Shown here in pieces: positions 17,000 through 24,465 of a stretch of 35,664 bases of DNA (position 1 is its first letter; each line of letters starts with the position of its first letter). The translations under genes and the position numbers were made by a program. Location of the stretch: NCBI GenBank assembly GCA_025464005.1, contig JAODBO010000013.1, positions 1-35,664 of the forward strand. The letters run 5' to 3'. The notes beneath the pieces are model-generated. The model had not been told where the DNA came from, made no database searches, and worked only from the letters and a program-made list of their open reading frames with translations. Origin of the DNA: Acidimicrobiaceae bacterium. GTDB lineage: Bacteria > Actinomycetota > Acidimicrobiia > Acidimicrobiales > Bog-793.

Positions 17000-17363
17000 G
17001 TCCGTGGCGTCGGCCGGGTCGAGGACGGAGAACCCCTCGCCGATGCCGCGGCTGCGACCAGGCGCTCACAAGCTGGTGGGCGACGGCGTGGAAGGTCCCA
17101 CCGCGGAGCCGTCGGCCGAGGTCCGCCCGCCCCGCGAGGGCCGCGGCCCGGGCGAGCATGTCGTCGGCGGCACGTCTCGTGAAGGTGAGGAGCAGGATGC
17201 GCTCGGGCGCCACCCCCCGTTCGAGCAGGCGCGCGACGCGTGCGGTGAGGGTGCGCGTCTTGCCGGTGCCTGCCCCGGCGATGATGACGAGCGGTGAGCC
17301 GGTATGGCCGACGGCAGCGAGCTGGGCGTCGTCGAGTCCTTCGTCCCACGCGGTGGCGAACAT
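16881..17363 (-). CDS. UvrD/PcrA-type DNA helicase, N-terminal part (frameshifted)
   Basis: ATG 17363 opens MFATAWDEGLDDAQLAAVGH, which holds the Q motif. Walker A AGAGTGKTRTLTARVARLLE, motif Ia ILLLTFTRRAADDM and GGTFHAVAHQLVSAW follow. After about residue 105 the translation becomes Arg/Pro-rich nonsense, while the frame at 15287-17065 picks up the helicase sequence. A single-base indel near 17045-17060 is therefore likely. The stretch from there to 16881 in this frame is not real coding sequence. The fragment alone would bind ATP poorly, because motifs II to VI are lost. Confidence 0.8.
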   Translation of the reverse strand: MFATAWDEGLDDAQLAAVGHTGSPLVIIAGAGTGKTRTLTARVARLLERGVAPERILLLTFTRRAADDMLARAAALAGRADLGRRLRGGTFHAVAHQLVSAWSQPRHRRGVLRPRPGRRHGRDGPASRRAPPHRDRNAPSEAGDVARCVLALRQHRTSRR

Positions 17364-17440
17364 ACGTTTGGCACCCTACTGCGTGGCGGCCTTTCGTGAC
17401 CACGGGGACCGGACCGGCGCTACTTCCGGTTGGTTGCGAT

Positions 17441-17578
17441 GGCCCGGTCCGTGGGCTCGGGGACGGCCCGGATCTCGGACTCTGACCGATGCCGGGAGCC
17501 GGGGGCCAACGATGCCAAGACGCCGCACGCACGTGGGCCGCCCGGGTCTCGATCCCGGCACCTTGGGATGAAACGTCC
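17441..17578 (-). repeat. att-like copy A: tRNA-Lys 3' half plus shared flank
   Basis: Positions 17534-17578 match the 3' half of the tRNA-Lys at 25235-25279, with two changes near the anticodon (GAAAC in place of TAAAA). The preceding 93 bp (17441-17533) also match 25142-25234, without gaps. In total there are about 13 differences over 138 bp. The 5' half of the tRNA is missing, so this is not a functional tRNA gene. It marks the outer boundary of the island. Confidence 0.88.
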
Positions 17579-17700
17579 AGCCTGGAGCCTTGCACGCGAT
17601 CGCAGCTGGGTTCCGGTCATCGCAGTTGGGCTAGTCACTGACCTCGGAGCATCGATCGGTCGTGACTCCGTGCGACGAACCGGGAAGGCCCCGAACGTGG

Positions 17701-17713
17701 TTGTTGGGACCGC
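17701..17713. repeat. 13-bp box, copy A (TTGTTGGGACCGC)
   Basis: The box lies exactly 167 bp from the tRNA discriminator position of copy A (17534 to 17701). The same 13 bases occur at 18695 and 24392 with the same spacing. Just before it, AAC and GTT form a short inverted repeat around GTG. Confidence 0.75.
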
Positions 17714-17808
17714 CGAACTTGCCCGGCAGGAGCCTGCGGACTCTCGGTTCATCCCAGTCGCGCTGCCGCCCTTTTGGAAGACTAGAGGCTGATCTCGAGG
17801 AGATCCGC

Positions 17809-18189
17809 TCAAACGGCAACGATCTCAACGAGATCTTCGATCCCGATGAGATCTCCCGCATTACGGGTGTACAGCCGAGCCGAATGAGCGTGGGCAGTCG
17901 CGGCGATCAGTAGGTCCATCACACGGGATCGCGGTCGACGATCAGAGGAAGCGACTGCTGCAGCGAGCTGGCCATAGCTCGTGGCGACGTCCTCATCGAT
18001 CGGCAGCGCGTCGAACGTGCGTTGAAGGTCCGAGAGTCTCCGTAGCCGTTCGGAACGGACCGCGAGGTCGGCAGTAACGAGGACGCCGAAATGGAGTTCC
18101 GCAAGGGTAGCGGCACTGATCGCCAGCTCTCCCTCGAGAGGTGACACGTCGCTGGCGATTAAGACGCTCGTATCGAGGATCGCCTTCAC
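17809..18189 (-). CDS. vapC: VapC-type PIN-domain toxin
   Basis: A 126-residue PIN domain. The acidic residues of the RNase site are visible: D6 in AILDTSVLIA, E31 in LAELHFG, D92 in VMDLLIAATA and D113 in LYTRNAGDL. PIN toxins cleave RNA, often tRNA or rRNA, in a metal-dependent way. I chose GTG 18189 because it overlaps the antitoxin stop as GTGA, the usual coupling in vapBC operons. A longer frame upstream overlaps the whole antitoxin and is spurious. It forms cassette 1 of the tRNA-Lys island together with the antitoxin. Confidence 0.9.
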   Translation of the reverse strand: MKAILDTSVLIASDVSPLEGELAISAATLAELHFGVLVTADLAVRSERLRRLSDLQRTFDALPIDEDVATSYGQLAAAVASSDRRPRSRVMDLLIAATAHAHSARLYTRNAGDLIGIEDLVEIVAV

Positions 18190-18437
18190 TGCTGGCGTTC
18201 CCAGGCGTTGGAAACAGTCTGGTCGACGATGTCTCTGTCCCGTTCCCAGTCCGGGTCGGCGGGTCCGCCGAACACGCCAGCGATGTCGTCCCAGTGTCGC
18301 CACCGTGTTGGTGCTGCGGGCACGAGGCGGGCCGCGGGCCGCCCGGAAACGGTGATCTCGATCTCCTCACCACCCTCGACCCGACGCACCAGTTCGGAGG
18401 CGTCTTGACGGAGCTCTCGAAGGCCTACGGTTCCCAT
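18186..18437 (-). CDS. vapB: VapB-type (Phd/YefM-like) antitoxin
   Basis: An 83-residue protein. The N-terminus GLRELRQDASELVRRVEGGE, followed by EIEITVSGRPAARLVP, is the Phd/YefM fold that dimerises and binds operator DNA. The C-terminal half (WDDIAGVFGGPADPDWERDR) is the likely toxin-wrapping tail. ATG 18437 lies next to a palindrome that is a likely autoregulatory operator. It is translationally coupled to the toxin by a 4-bp overlap. Confidence 0.9.
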   Translation of the reverse strand: MGTVGLRELRQDASELVRRVEGGEEIEITVSGRPAARLVPAAPTRWRHWDDIAGVFGGPADPDWERDRDIVDQTVSNAWERQQ

Positions 18438-18446
18438 GGCGAAAGT

Positions 18447-18462
18447 GTAGCATAAGTGCTAC
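18447..18462 (-). promoter_or_regulatory. Likely VapBC operator palindrome
   Basis: GTAGCA-TAAG-TGCTAC, with perfect 6-bp arms, begins 9 bp upstream of the antitoxin ATG. It is more AT-rich than its surroundings and overlaps a plausible -10 region on the minus strand (TATGCT or TACACT). Position and symmetry fit binding by the VapB or VapBC complex. Confidence 0.6.
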
Positions 18463-18527
18463 TCACCGCCGAAATGCGCGGCCTTTCGACTCGGAGCCGC
18501 CGCTGACGAGGAGTCCAGTGAGCCTGG

Positions 18528-18572
18528 TGGGCCGCCCGGGTCTCGATCCCGGCACCTTGGGATTAAAAGTCC
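18528..18572 (-). repeat. att-like copy B: tRNA-Lys 3' half
   Basis: Forty-five bases match the 3' half of tRNA-Lys(TTT), from the discriminator base through the T arm and variable region to the anticodon loop (TTAAAAGTCC on the plus strand). The 5' half is absent. It separates the vapBC cassette from the sugar-uptake cassette. Its left flank shares GAGCCTG with copy C but not the longer flank of copies A and D. Confidence 0.92.
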
Positions 18573-18694
18573 TGGTAGCGGCGTCGCGTAGGGTGGCACG
18601 CCGCCGCTTGGCGTGGCATAAAGGCAGCCCACGGGCACTCACCGGTAGGCCACCCGGAACAGCGTGGAACACAGAGCGACAATCCCGGACGCGA

Positions 18695-18707
18695 TTGTTG
18701 GGACCGC
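18695..18707. repeat. 13-bp box, copy B (TTGTTGGGACCGC)
   Basis: Exactly 167 bp from the discriminator position of copy B (18528). AATC and GATT form an inverted repeat directly before and into it. Confidence 0.75.
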
Positions 18708-18713
18708 ATGGAC

Positions 18714-18732
18714 GGAGGCAACTTCCGCCTCC
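18714..18732 (-). terminator. Hairpin after the last gene of the sugar operon
   Basis: GGAGGC (18714-18719) and GCCTCC (18727-18732) are perfect 6-bp arms around a 7-nt loop, 18 bp beyond the stop of the MalG-like gene. No T-run follows in the direction of transcription, so intrinsic termination is uncertain. Confidence 0.4.
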
Positions 18733-18750
18733 TTGGAGTCGCAGACGGCT

Positions 18751-19674
18751 TCAGCCCTTCAGGGCTCCACTCAGCCCGCTGCCGCGAACGATCAGGCGCC
18801 GGAAGATGAGGAAGCCGACGATCGGCACAACGCAGGTGAGCGCCAAAGCAGCCAGGAAGACCCCCAACGGCGTGAACTGTTCGATGTTTGGCAGCCGCAC
18901 CGACAGAGGCTGCAGGTTCGGGTTGCCGAGGACGAGCAGCGGCCACAGGTAGTCCTTCCACGACGCGATCACCGCGAAGATCGACACAACGCCGAGGATT
19001 GGTCGCGACATCGGCAGAACGATCGAGACGAAAAGTCGGAAGGGGCCGCAGCCGTCGATGCGTGCCGCCTCGAGGATCTCGCGCGGCAGGTTGTCGAAGA
19101 AGCGCTTCATGAGCACAACGTTGAACGCACTCGCGGACTCGGGCAGCCAGACGGCGAGGTAGTTGTTGACGAAGGACGTGTGGATGAGCGGCGGATGCAC
19201 CACCTCGACGTAGAGCGGGACCAGCAGTACGACGGCGGGCACGAACAGCGTGGTCAGCAGCAGCGCCATGATCACTTTGCCGTACTTCGGTCGGAGCACC
19301 GACAACGCGTACGCTCCGGTCGTCGCGACGACGATCTGGAAGGCCCATGACCCGAGCGCGATCACCACCGTGTTTCGCATGTACAGGCCGACATCGACAT
19401 TGGTCCATGCCGAGGAGAGGTTGCTCCACGTCAGCCCGTGCGGAAACCATGCCATCGGCGAGGTGATCGTGTCGAGAGTCGGTGTGAGCGCCGACTTGGC
19501 GAGCCAGAGGATCGGGCCGAGGCCGATGATGATGAGAAGGATGAGGAGTACGACGTGGGTCGTCCCGAGTCCCCACCTCACGCTTGGACGCCGCCAGTCG
19601 CTGGAAAGCACGAAGCTCTGCGGGCCGGCGTCGTCGCGCTTCCGCGGCTTACGCCGGATGGGCCACGCCCTCAT
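18751..19674 (-). CDS. Sugar ABC transporter permease, MalG type (CUT1)
   Basis: The product is about 307 residues, with six hydrophobic segments, the first being THVVLLILLIIIGLGPILWL. The cytoplasmic EAA loop EAARIDGCGPFRLFVSIVLP is the ATPase-coupling site of binding-protein-dependent permeases. MalG-type subunits pair with a MalF-type subunit to import di- and oligosaccharides. ATG 19674 is chosen because it overlaps the MalF stop as ATGA. A GTG at 19686 is possible. It is the last gene of the operon. No ATPase subunit is encoded here, so a shared MsmX/MsiK-like ATPase is expected elsewhere. Confidence 0.9.
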   Translation of the reverse strand: MRAWPIRRKPRKRDDAGPQSFVLSSDWRRPSVRWGLGTTHVVLLILLIIIGLGPILWLAKSALTPTLDTITSPMAWFPHGLTWSNLSSAWTNVDVGLYMRNTVVIALGSWAFQIVVATTGAYALSVLRPKYGKVIMALLLTTLFVPAVVLLVPLYVEVVHPPLIHTSFVNNYLAVWLPESASAFNVVLMKRFFDNLPREILEAARIDGCGPFRLFVSIVLPMSRPILGVVSIFAVIASWKDYLWPLLVLGNPNLQPLSVRLPNIEQFTPLGVFLAALALTCVVPIVGFLIFRRLIVRGSGLSGALKG

Positions 19675-20660
19675 TGTCTGCTCCACGTGCGCGTGGCGCG
19701 CAGATAGATCAGCGAGAACACCGCGAGGAACCCGACCAGCATCACGCTGAGCGCCGCCGCCTTCCCATACGACGCGCCCAGCGAGTTACCGAACGCGTAG
19801 TTGTAGATAAGGAGCATGACCGTCAGGGTCGCGTTTGCTGGGCCGCCCTGAGTGAAGAGGTACGGCTCGATGAACACCTGCGCGGTCCCGATGATTTGGA
19901 GGATCAGCGTGACGAGCAACACCGCGCGCAACTGCGGCATCGTGATGTGCCACACCTTCTTCCACAGCCCCGCCCCGTCGACGGCCGCGGCTTCGTAGAG
20001 TTCTTGGTTCACGCCGACCAGCGCGGCAAGGTAGATGATGATGGTGCTGCCGGCGTTCGCCCAGGTCGATTCGAGCACGAGTGACGGCATCGCCTGCGCC
20101 TGCGACTGGATCCACTGTTGTGGCCCGATGCCAACCCAGCCCAGGATCGTGTTGAAGACGCCGTTCGGTGCAGCGTCGTAGAACGTCTTCCAGAGCAGCA
20201 CGGCGACGACCGGCGGGATCACGACCGGCAGGTACGCCAGCACCGCATACAAGCCGCGCAACCGGCGCACCTCGCTCATCAATACCGCCACGATCAGCGG
20301 CACCGGATAACCGAAGACCAGCGCAAGCCCGGCAAAGATCGCCGTGTTCTTGACGGCAATCGGAAACAACGGGTCGTGGATGACCAGGGAGAAGTTCGAG
20401 AGCCCCACCCAGGTCGCCCGCTGAACGAGGTTCGTGTGCTGCACCGCCATCATCACGAGACGGACGATCGGGTACCACGAGAACGCCCCGAAGACAATCA
20501 GCAAAGGGAGCAGAAACAGCAGTTTCGACAGGCCACCCCGTTTGACCCAGGTCGCCGGCCTGCGACGGGCGCCGGACACACGCGGCGTCCGAGTTGCCTC
20601 CTGGGTCGCGCGCCCCGATTCCTGCCCTTGAAGTTCGGGGATCATCCTGTCGATCGCCAA
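19671..20660 (-). CDS. Sugar ABC transporter permease, MalF type (CUT1)
   Basis: A 329-residue membrane protein starting at TTG 20660, with AGGAG about 5 nt upstream. The N-terminal cytoplasmic 45 residues are charged. Six membrane segments follow, beginning KLLFLLPLLIVFGAFSWYPI. The EAA loop is YEAAAVDGAGLWKKVWHITM, with the conserved Gly. It partners with the MalG-type permease downstream, whose ATG overlaps its stop. A strong RNA hairpin lies between it and the upstream binding-protein gene, which may lower permease expression relative to the binding protein. Confidence 0.9.
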   Translation of the reverse strand: MAIDRMIPELQGQESGRATQEATRTPRVSGARRRPATWVKRGGLSKLLFLLPLLIVFGAFSWYPIVRLVMMAVQHTNLVQRATWVGLSNFSLVIHDPLFPIAVKNTAIFAGLALVFGYPVPLIVAVLMSEVRRLRGLYAVLAYLPVVIPPVVAVLLWKTFYDAAPNGVFNTILGWVGIGPQQWIQSQAQAMPSLVLESTWANAGSTIIIYLAALVGVNQELYEAAAVDGAGLWKKVWHITMPQLRAVLLVTLILQIIGTAQVFIEPYLFTQGGPANATLTVMLLIYNYAFGNSLGASYGKAAALSVMLVGFLAVFSLIYLRATRTWSRQ

Positions 20661-20719
20661 AATCGCTCCTGTGATGTCACTCGGTCGGCGTCACAATCGG
20701 CTAAGTGGTGCGGCCGCCC

Positions 20720-20750
20720 GGGTGGCCGCGCGCGGATCGCGCGACCACCC
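20720..20750 (-). promoter_or_regulatory. Strong intercistronic RNA hairpin between binding protein and permease
   Basis: Arms 20720-20732 and 20738-20750 pair over 13 positions around a 5-nt loop. Twelve are Watson-Crick pairs. The thirteenth is C-A on the plus strand but G-U on the minus-strand RNA, which indicates that the transcript of the operon is the folded molecule. Such hairpins after a binding-protein gene usually protect the upstream mRNA or attenuate downstream expression. Confidence 0.7.
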
Positions 20751-20770
20751 GTGACCGAGCCGGGAGGTTG

Positions 20771-22165
20771 CTATGACGGGGCGTTCCCCGTGGCGATCGA
20801 GGCCTGTCCAGTGGCGTTAGCCGCGTTGAGCAGGGCCGGGATGTTTGCGTTGGGGTCAGTCAGTACCGATTGCACGACCGAGTCGAGGTCACCATAGATC
20901 GCCTGAGTCACTGACTCAGGCTCCGGGATCAGCGGGTCATTCAGGATTCCGTTGGTGAAGGAAGCCATCTGCTTTACCGGAACATTGATGAACGGCTTGA
21001 TCCACTTCTGCGCGAGCACGAACGCCTGCTTGTTGAGCACCGGAAACTCCGGCACGCCGATTGGCTGCTTCTGGGCAAGCAGTGCGTTGGCATTCCGAAT
21101 CGCTCCCTGCCTAGTCGACAGCGGTTGCATGTAATAGAAGTTGATCCACTTCAGGGCCGCGGCAATCTGGTTCGGACTCGCGGTCGGCTTCACCGCTGCA
21201 AGCGTGCCACCACCGAGGACCCCGGCGTTCTTGCCCTGGAGTGGCAGCGGAGCGAGGCCGTAGATGCCCGGGTTGATGTCGTAGGCCTGCACCATGTTCG
21301 TGTACACGTCAGAACCGCTAATGAACATTCCGACCTGACCGGCCGCGAACGCCTGGTTGCTTGTACCCCAACTCAGACCGAACTTCGAGCCCATGGAATT
21401 GTCCACCCAGCGCATGGTGTGAATCATATTGAGCGCGGCAACGGTGCCTGGGTTATCGAACGTCGCCTTGGCCTTCGCGCCGACGCCCGTCTCCACGCGC
21501 CCGCCGAACGCGTCGGTGAGAGTCGTGAGGATCCACCCTGCCGTGTTGTCGCTCGCGCCCATGACAGCGAAGCCGGCTGCGTTCGGGTCAGCCTTCACGA
21601 TCGCCTTTGCATCCGACTCCACCTGCGCCCATGTGGTCGGTGGGCTGTTCGGCTTCAGGCCGGCCTTCACGAAGAGCCCTCGGTTGTACTGGAGGGCTTG
21701 GGCATACGCGGCTTCGGGGATCGCGATGATCCGCCCCTTGGCGTCCGTGCCCTCAGCGATCACCGCCGGGTTGAACTCCTTGAACCACGGATACTGCTCG
21801 GCGTACTTCGTGAGGTTGGCGAGCTGACCCGCCTGGCCGAGCGCGCGCCCGTCTGTGAACGGGACCGTGAAGACGGTTGGCAACGTCCCAGCAGCGAGGT
21901 CCGCGGCAAATGTCGGGCCGGTCCAGTCATACTGAGTCGACTTTACGTGGATCCCAGGATTCGCCCTCTCAAACTGGGCAACCTGCTTGTTGAATGCCGC
22001 CGTGGCCGCCGCAGTGGCCCCAGGAACCAGAGACGCGACACTGATGCTCACGGTCGGCGTCGCCCCCGCCGGTGAAGTCAAACCAGCGACGGCCACGAGC
22101 GAGCCCGTTGCCCCCATCGCTGCGAGCATGCGGATCGACCTGTTCCCCCTGATGCGTAATTTCAT
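20771..22165 (-). CDS. Sugar ABC transporter substrate-binding protein
   Basis: A 464-residue extracellular solute-binding protein of the CUT1 (MalE-like, SBP family 1) kind. ATG 22165 follows GGAGAAGG and overlaps the glucosidase stop (ATGA). The N-terminus has Arg/Lys, then the hydrophobic MLAAMGATGSLVAVAGLTSP of a signal peptide. No lipobox Cys is visible there, which is unusual, since actinobacterial binding proteins are normally lipoproteins. Family features include FERANPGIHVKSTQYDWTGP, the KAGLKPNSPPTTWAQVESDA segment and the GQVGMFISGSD strand. It should capture an alpha-glucoside, judging by the linked glucosidase. Composition is less GC-rich than the flanking core genes. Confidence 0.9.
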   Translation of the reverse strand: MKLRIRGNRSIRMLAAMGATGSLVAVAGLTSPAGATPTVSISVASLVPGATAAATAAFNKQVAQFERANPGIHVKSTQYDWTGPTFAADLAAGTLPTVFTVPFTDGRALGQAGQLANLTKYAEQYPWFKEFNPAVIAEGTDAKGRIIAIPEAAYAQALQYNRGLFVKAGLKPNSPPTTWAQVESDAKAIVKADPNAAGFAVMGASDNTAGWILTTLTDAFGGRVETGVGAKAKATFDNPGTVAALNMIHTMRWVDNSMGSKFGLSWGTSNQAFAAGQVGMFISGSDVYTNMVQAYDINPGIYGLAPLPLQGKNAGVLGGGTLAAVKPTASPNQIAAALKWINFYYMQPLSTRQGAIRNANALLAQKQPIGVPEFPVLNKQAFVLAQKWIKPFINVPVKQMASFTNGILNDPLIPEPESVTQAIYGDLDSVVQSVLTDPNANIPALLNAANATGQASIATGNAPS

Positions 22166-23889
22166 CGCCCTTCTCCCCTGTCGTTTTCGTTGTGATTGTC
22201 CGTTCGATTCGGTTCCGGTTCGAACGTGGCCCGGTTTGTGGATAGATACAGCCACACCGTTGTGTCCTGCGGCAGCGAGGAGCCCCTGAGCTCGCTGCTG
22301 GCGACGAGTGGCATCGCGTCGCGAGGTAGCTCGACGGGCTCCCGGCCGAAGTTGACGATGCAAGCGAAGCGATCTCCCCGCGCGAACGCGATGACTTGCT
22401 CGCCGTAGGGGAGCCATCGCAGCTCGGCGCCCGAGCCCCAAGGGGCTTCGCGCCGGACGTGGAGCCCGGTCCGGTACAGGCTGAGCATCGAGCCGGGATC
22501 TGCGCTCTGCGCAGCGACCGAGAGCGGAGACCAGTCGGTGGGCTGCTCGAGCCACAGCTCGGCCTGCTCGTTGGGGCTGAAGCCGTACGGTGGCTTGTCG
22601 CCCGACCACGGGAGCGGCACCCGGCAGCCGTCGCGGCCGGGATCGACGCCGCCGGATCGCAGCCACATCGGATCTTGGCGCCTGTCCGGTGGGATGTCCT
22701 CCACCTCCGGGAGTCCGAGTTCCTCGCCCTGGTAGATGTACATCGAGCCAGGGAGGGCCATCGCGAGGAGCGCAGCCGCGCGCGCCCGCCGGCGGCCGCG
22801 ATTGAGGTCGGTTGGCGTGCCCACGCGCTTGCTCTCGAAGGCGAATGAGGTGTCGGCTCGGCCGTATCGCGTGACGGGGCGCGTGACATCGTGGTTCGAG
22901 AGCACCCAGGTTGCGGGAGCGTCGACCGGCGCGTGAGCCGAGAGCGCCGACTGGATCGACGCCCGCATCGGACCCGGCTCCCAGGGGCACGCCAGGAAGT
23001 CGAAGTTGAACGCGGTGTGTAGCTCGTCAGGGCGCAAGTAGCGCGCGAACCGATCAGCGTCGGGTAGCCACACCTCACCGATCAGGACCCGCGGCTCATC
23101 GCAGCCGTCCGCGATCGCACGCCACCGCCGATAAATCTCGTGGAGCTGGTCGCGGTCGACGAACGGGTGGTCCCCAGGCTCGGCGTCCGGTCGCTCCTCC
23201 GAGAGGCGGGGGTCCTTGACGAGCAGCGCCGCCGAATCGATGCGAACACCGGCGACGCCGCGCTCGAACCAGAAGCGAAGGATGCCCTCGTGCTCGGCCC
23301 AGACGTCGGGGTGCTCCCAGTTGAGGTCCGGCTGCTCCGGAGCGAAAAGGTGCAGGTACCACTCGCCGTCGCCGGCCCGCGACCACGCGGACCCCCCGAA
23401 GATCGACTGCCAGCCGTTGGGTGGCAGCTCACCCATCGCGCCAGCCCCCGGTCGGAACCAGAAGCGCTCCCGGGCGGCGGAGCCGGGAGGTGAGGCGAGC
23501 GCGTCACGGAACCAGGGGTGCTGGCTCGAAACGTGGTTGGGAACGATGTCGACGATCGTGCGCATGCCGAGCTCGCGCGCCTCGGCGATCAGCCGCTCCG
23601 CCTCCGAGAGCGTCCCGATCACGGGATCGATCGACCGGTAGTCGGTGATGTCGTAGCCCGCGTCAGCGAGCGGCGACGGGTACCACGGGTTGAACCACAG
23701 CGCGTCCACGCCGAGCGCGGCCAGGTACGGCAGTCGCTCCCGCACTCCGGCGAGGTCACCGATCCCGTCGCCGTTCGCGTCGCCAAAGCTCCGGACGTAA
23801 ACCTGGTAGACGACCGCGTCGCGCCACCACGCCAGCGTGTGCTCGGGTTCGCGCCCGAGCAGCGCCGCACTCACTTCGATCCCCCCCAT
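22162..23889 (-). CDS. GH13 alpha-glucosidase
   Basis: A 575-residue (beta/alpha)8-barrel enzyme. The N-terminus WWRDAVVYQVYVRSFGDANG and the four GH13 regions are visible: DIVPNH (I), GVRIDSAALL (II, nucleophile Asp), LIGEVW (III, acid/base Glu) and VLSNHD (IV). The pattern fits an oligo-1,6-glucosidase/alpha-glucosidase. No signal peptide is seen, so it probably acts in the cytoplasm on the sugar imported by the following three genes. Start choice: ATG 23889 or GTG 23874. The latter has a G-run 6 nt upstream. It is the first gene of the operon, and its stop overlaps the binding-protein start. Confidence 0.93.
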   Translation of the reverse strand: MGGIEVSAALLGREPEHTLAWWRDAVVYQVYVRSFGDANGDGIGDLAGVRERLPYLAALGVDALWFNPWYPSPLADAGYDITDYRSIDPVIGTLSEAERLIAEARELGMRTIVDIVPNHVSSQHPWFRDALASPPGSAARERFWFRPGAGAMGELPPNGWQSIFGGSAWSRAGDGEWYLHLFAPEQPDLNWEHPDVWAEHEGILRFWFERGVAGVRIDSAALLVKDPRLSEERPDAEPGDHPFVDRDQLHEIYRRWRAIADGCDEPRVLIGEVWLPDADRFARYLRPDELHTAFNFDFLACPWEPGPMRASIQSALSAHAPVDAPATWVLSNHDVTRPVTRYGRADTSFAFESKRVGTPTDLNRGRRRARAAALLAMALPGSMYIYQGEELGLPEVEDIPPDRRQDPMWLRSGGVDPGRDGCRVPLPWSGDKPPYGFSPNEQAELWLEQPTDWSPLSVAAQSADPGSMLSLYRTGLHVRREAPWGSGAELRWLPYGEQVIAFARGDRFACIVNFGREPVELPRDAMPLVASSELRGSSLPQDTTVWLYLSTNRATFEPEPNRTDNHNENDRGEGR

Positions 23890-23930
23890 GACGGCACAGC
23901 ATTACAGAGTGGACCAAATGATGCAAGCAG

Positions 23931-23941
23931 TAGATAATCTA
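23931..23941 (-). promoter_or_regulatory. Candidate operator upstream of the glucosidase operon
   Basis: TAGATAATCTA is an 11-bp perfect palindrome about 42 bp upstream of the glucosidase ATG. It sits in an AT-rich stretch with TTGCAT upstream on the minus strand at a -35-like distance. No regulator gene lies in the cassette, so any binding protein is unknown. Confidence 0.4.
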
Positions 23942-24224
23942 CCGTAATTTCCATGCAATTGAGCTGCAAGACAGCCCGCACTTGCACTGGCGCATGCGCC
24001 AACTCGGGTCAAGTGGCCGGACTGAGCGGGTGCGTTGGACGGGAGAAGGCGCGCTCAGCGGGCAGGCGCGGTGGCGGTTGAGCTCCGCGCGCACCTGCGT
24101 CACGGCCACGTGCCCTTTGGGTGGGGCGGCCGTGGCGGCGCGCTAGCGATTGGGGCGTAGGAATCAGGCGGGCACGTCGATGCCGCGCGGCAACCGCTCG
24201 CGCGGCCAGCCGAGCCTGACCAGG

Positions 24225-24269
24225 TGGGCCGCGCGGTTCTCGATCCCGGCACCTTGGGATTAAAAGTCC
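24225..24269 (-). repeat. att-like copy C: tRNA-Lys 3' half
   Basis: Forty-five bases match the 3' half of tRNA-Lys, with small changes in the T stem (GCGCGGTTCTCG in place of GCCCGGGTCTCG). The TTAAAAGTCC anticodon-loop end is kept. It separates the sugar cassette from the HEPN/MNT cassette. Confidence 0.9.
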
Positions 24270-24375
24270 AGGTCCTCGGGTTGCTCGGAGTCCCTCCGAG
24301 TGGCGCGTTGTCGCTCCGAGAGCTGCCAGTACGCCGTCGTCGCTCTTCATCTGATACATGCTGGGGCTGATAGGG

Positions 24376-24404
24376 AATGCCCGGGACGGCATTGTTGGGA
24401 CCGC
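24376..24404. repeat. 13-bp box, copy C, with adjoining hairpin
   Basis: TTGTTGGGACCGC at 24392-24404 lies exactly 167 bp from the discriminator position of copy C (24225). It is preceded by AATGCC (24376-24381) and GGCATT (24388-24393), a 6-bp inverted repeat that runs into the box. Confidence 0.75.
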
Positions 24405-24465
24405 ACGACTTGTCCCTGGTCTTCGCAGACCTGGAAGCGAAACAGCCACGACCTACGATGACGTC

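Larger units (their letters stand above)
17364..17808. other. Intergenic stretch at the left end of the tRNA-Lys island
   Basis: No credible gene lies here. It holds, in order: a 93-bp segment (17441-17533) repeated beside the intact tRNA-Lys, the first partial tRNA-Lys copy (17534-17578), about 120 bp of unrecognised sequence, and the 13-bp box at 17701-17713. The 3' end of vapC follows. Confidence 0.8.
23890..24465. other. Intergenic stretch with operon promoter region and att-like copy C
   Basis: No credible gene is seen. From left to right it holds the AT-rich upstream region of the glucosidase operon (about 23900-23970), about 250 bp of GC-rich sequence without recognisable features, the third partial tRNA-Lys copy (24225-24269) and the third 13-bp box (24392-24404). 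Confidence 0.7.

Noticed and set aside
17534..18707. Partial tRNA copies as intron-split or permuted tRNA, or a tmRNA
   Set aside because: The 13-bp box cannot pair with the tRNA acceptor strand in the transcript, and no 5' half of tRNA-Lys lies upstream of any partial copy.
20771..22990. Extended 739-codon frame upstream of the sugar-binding protein
   Set aside because: The extra N-terminal 275 codons lie opposite frame to the glucosidase on the same strand. The signal peptide and ribosome site at 22165 mark the real start.
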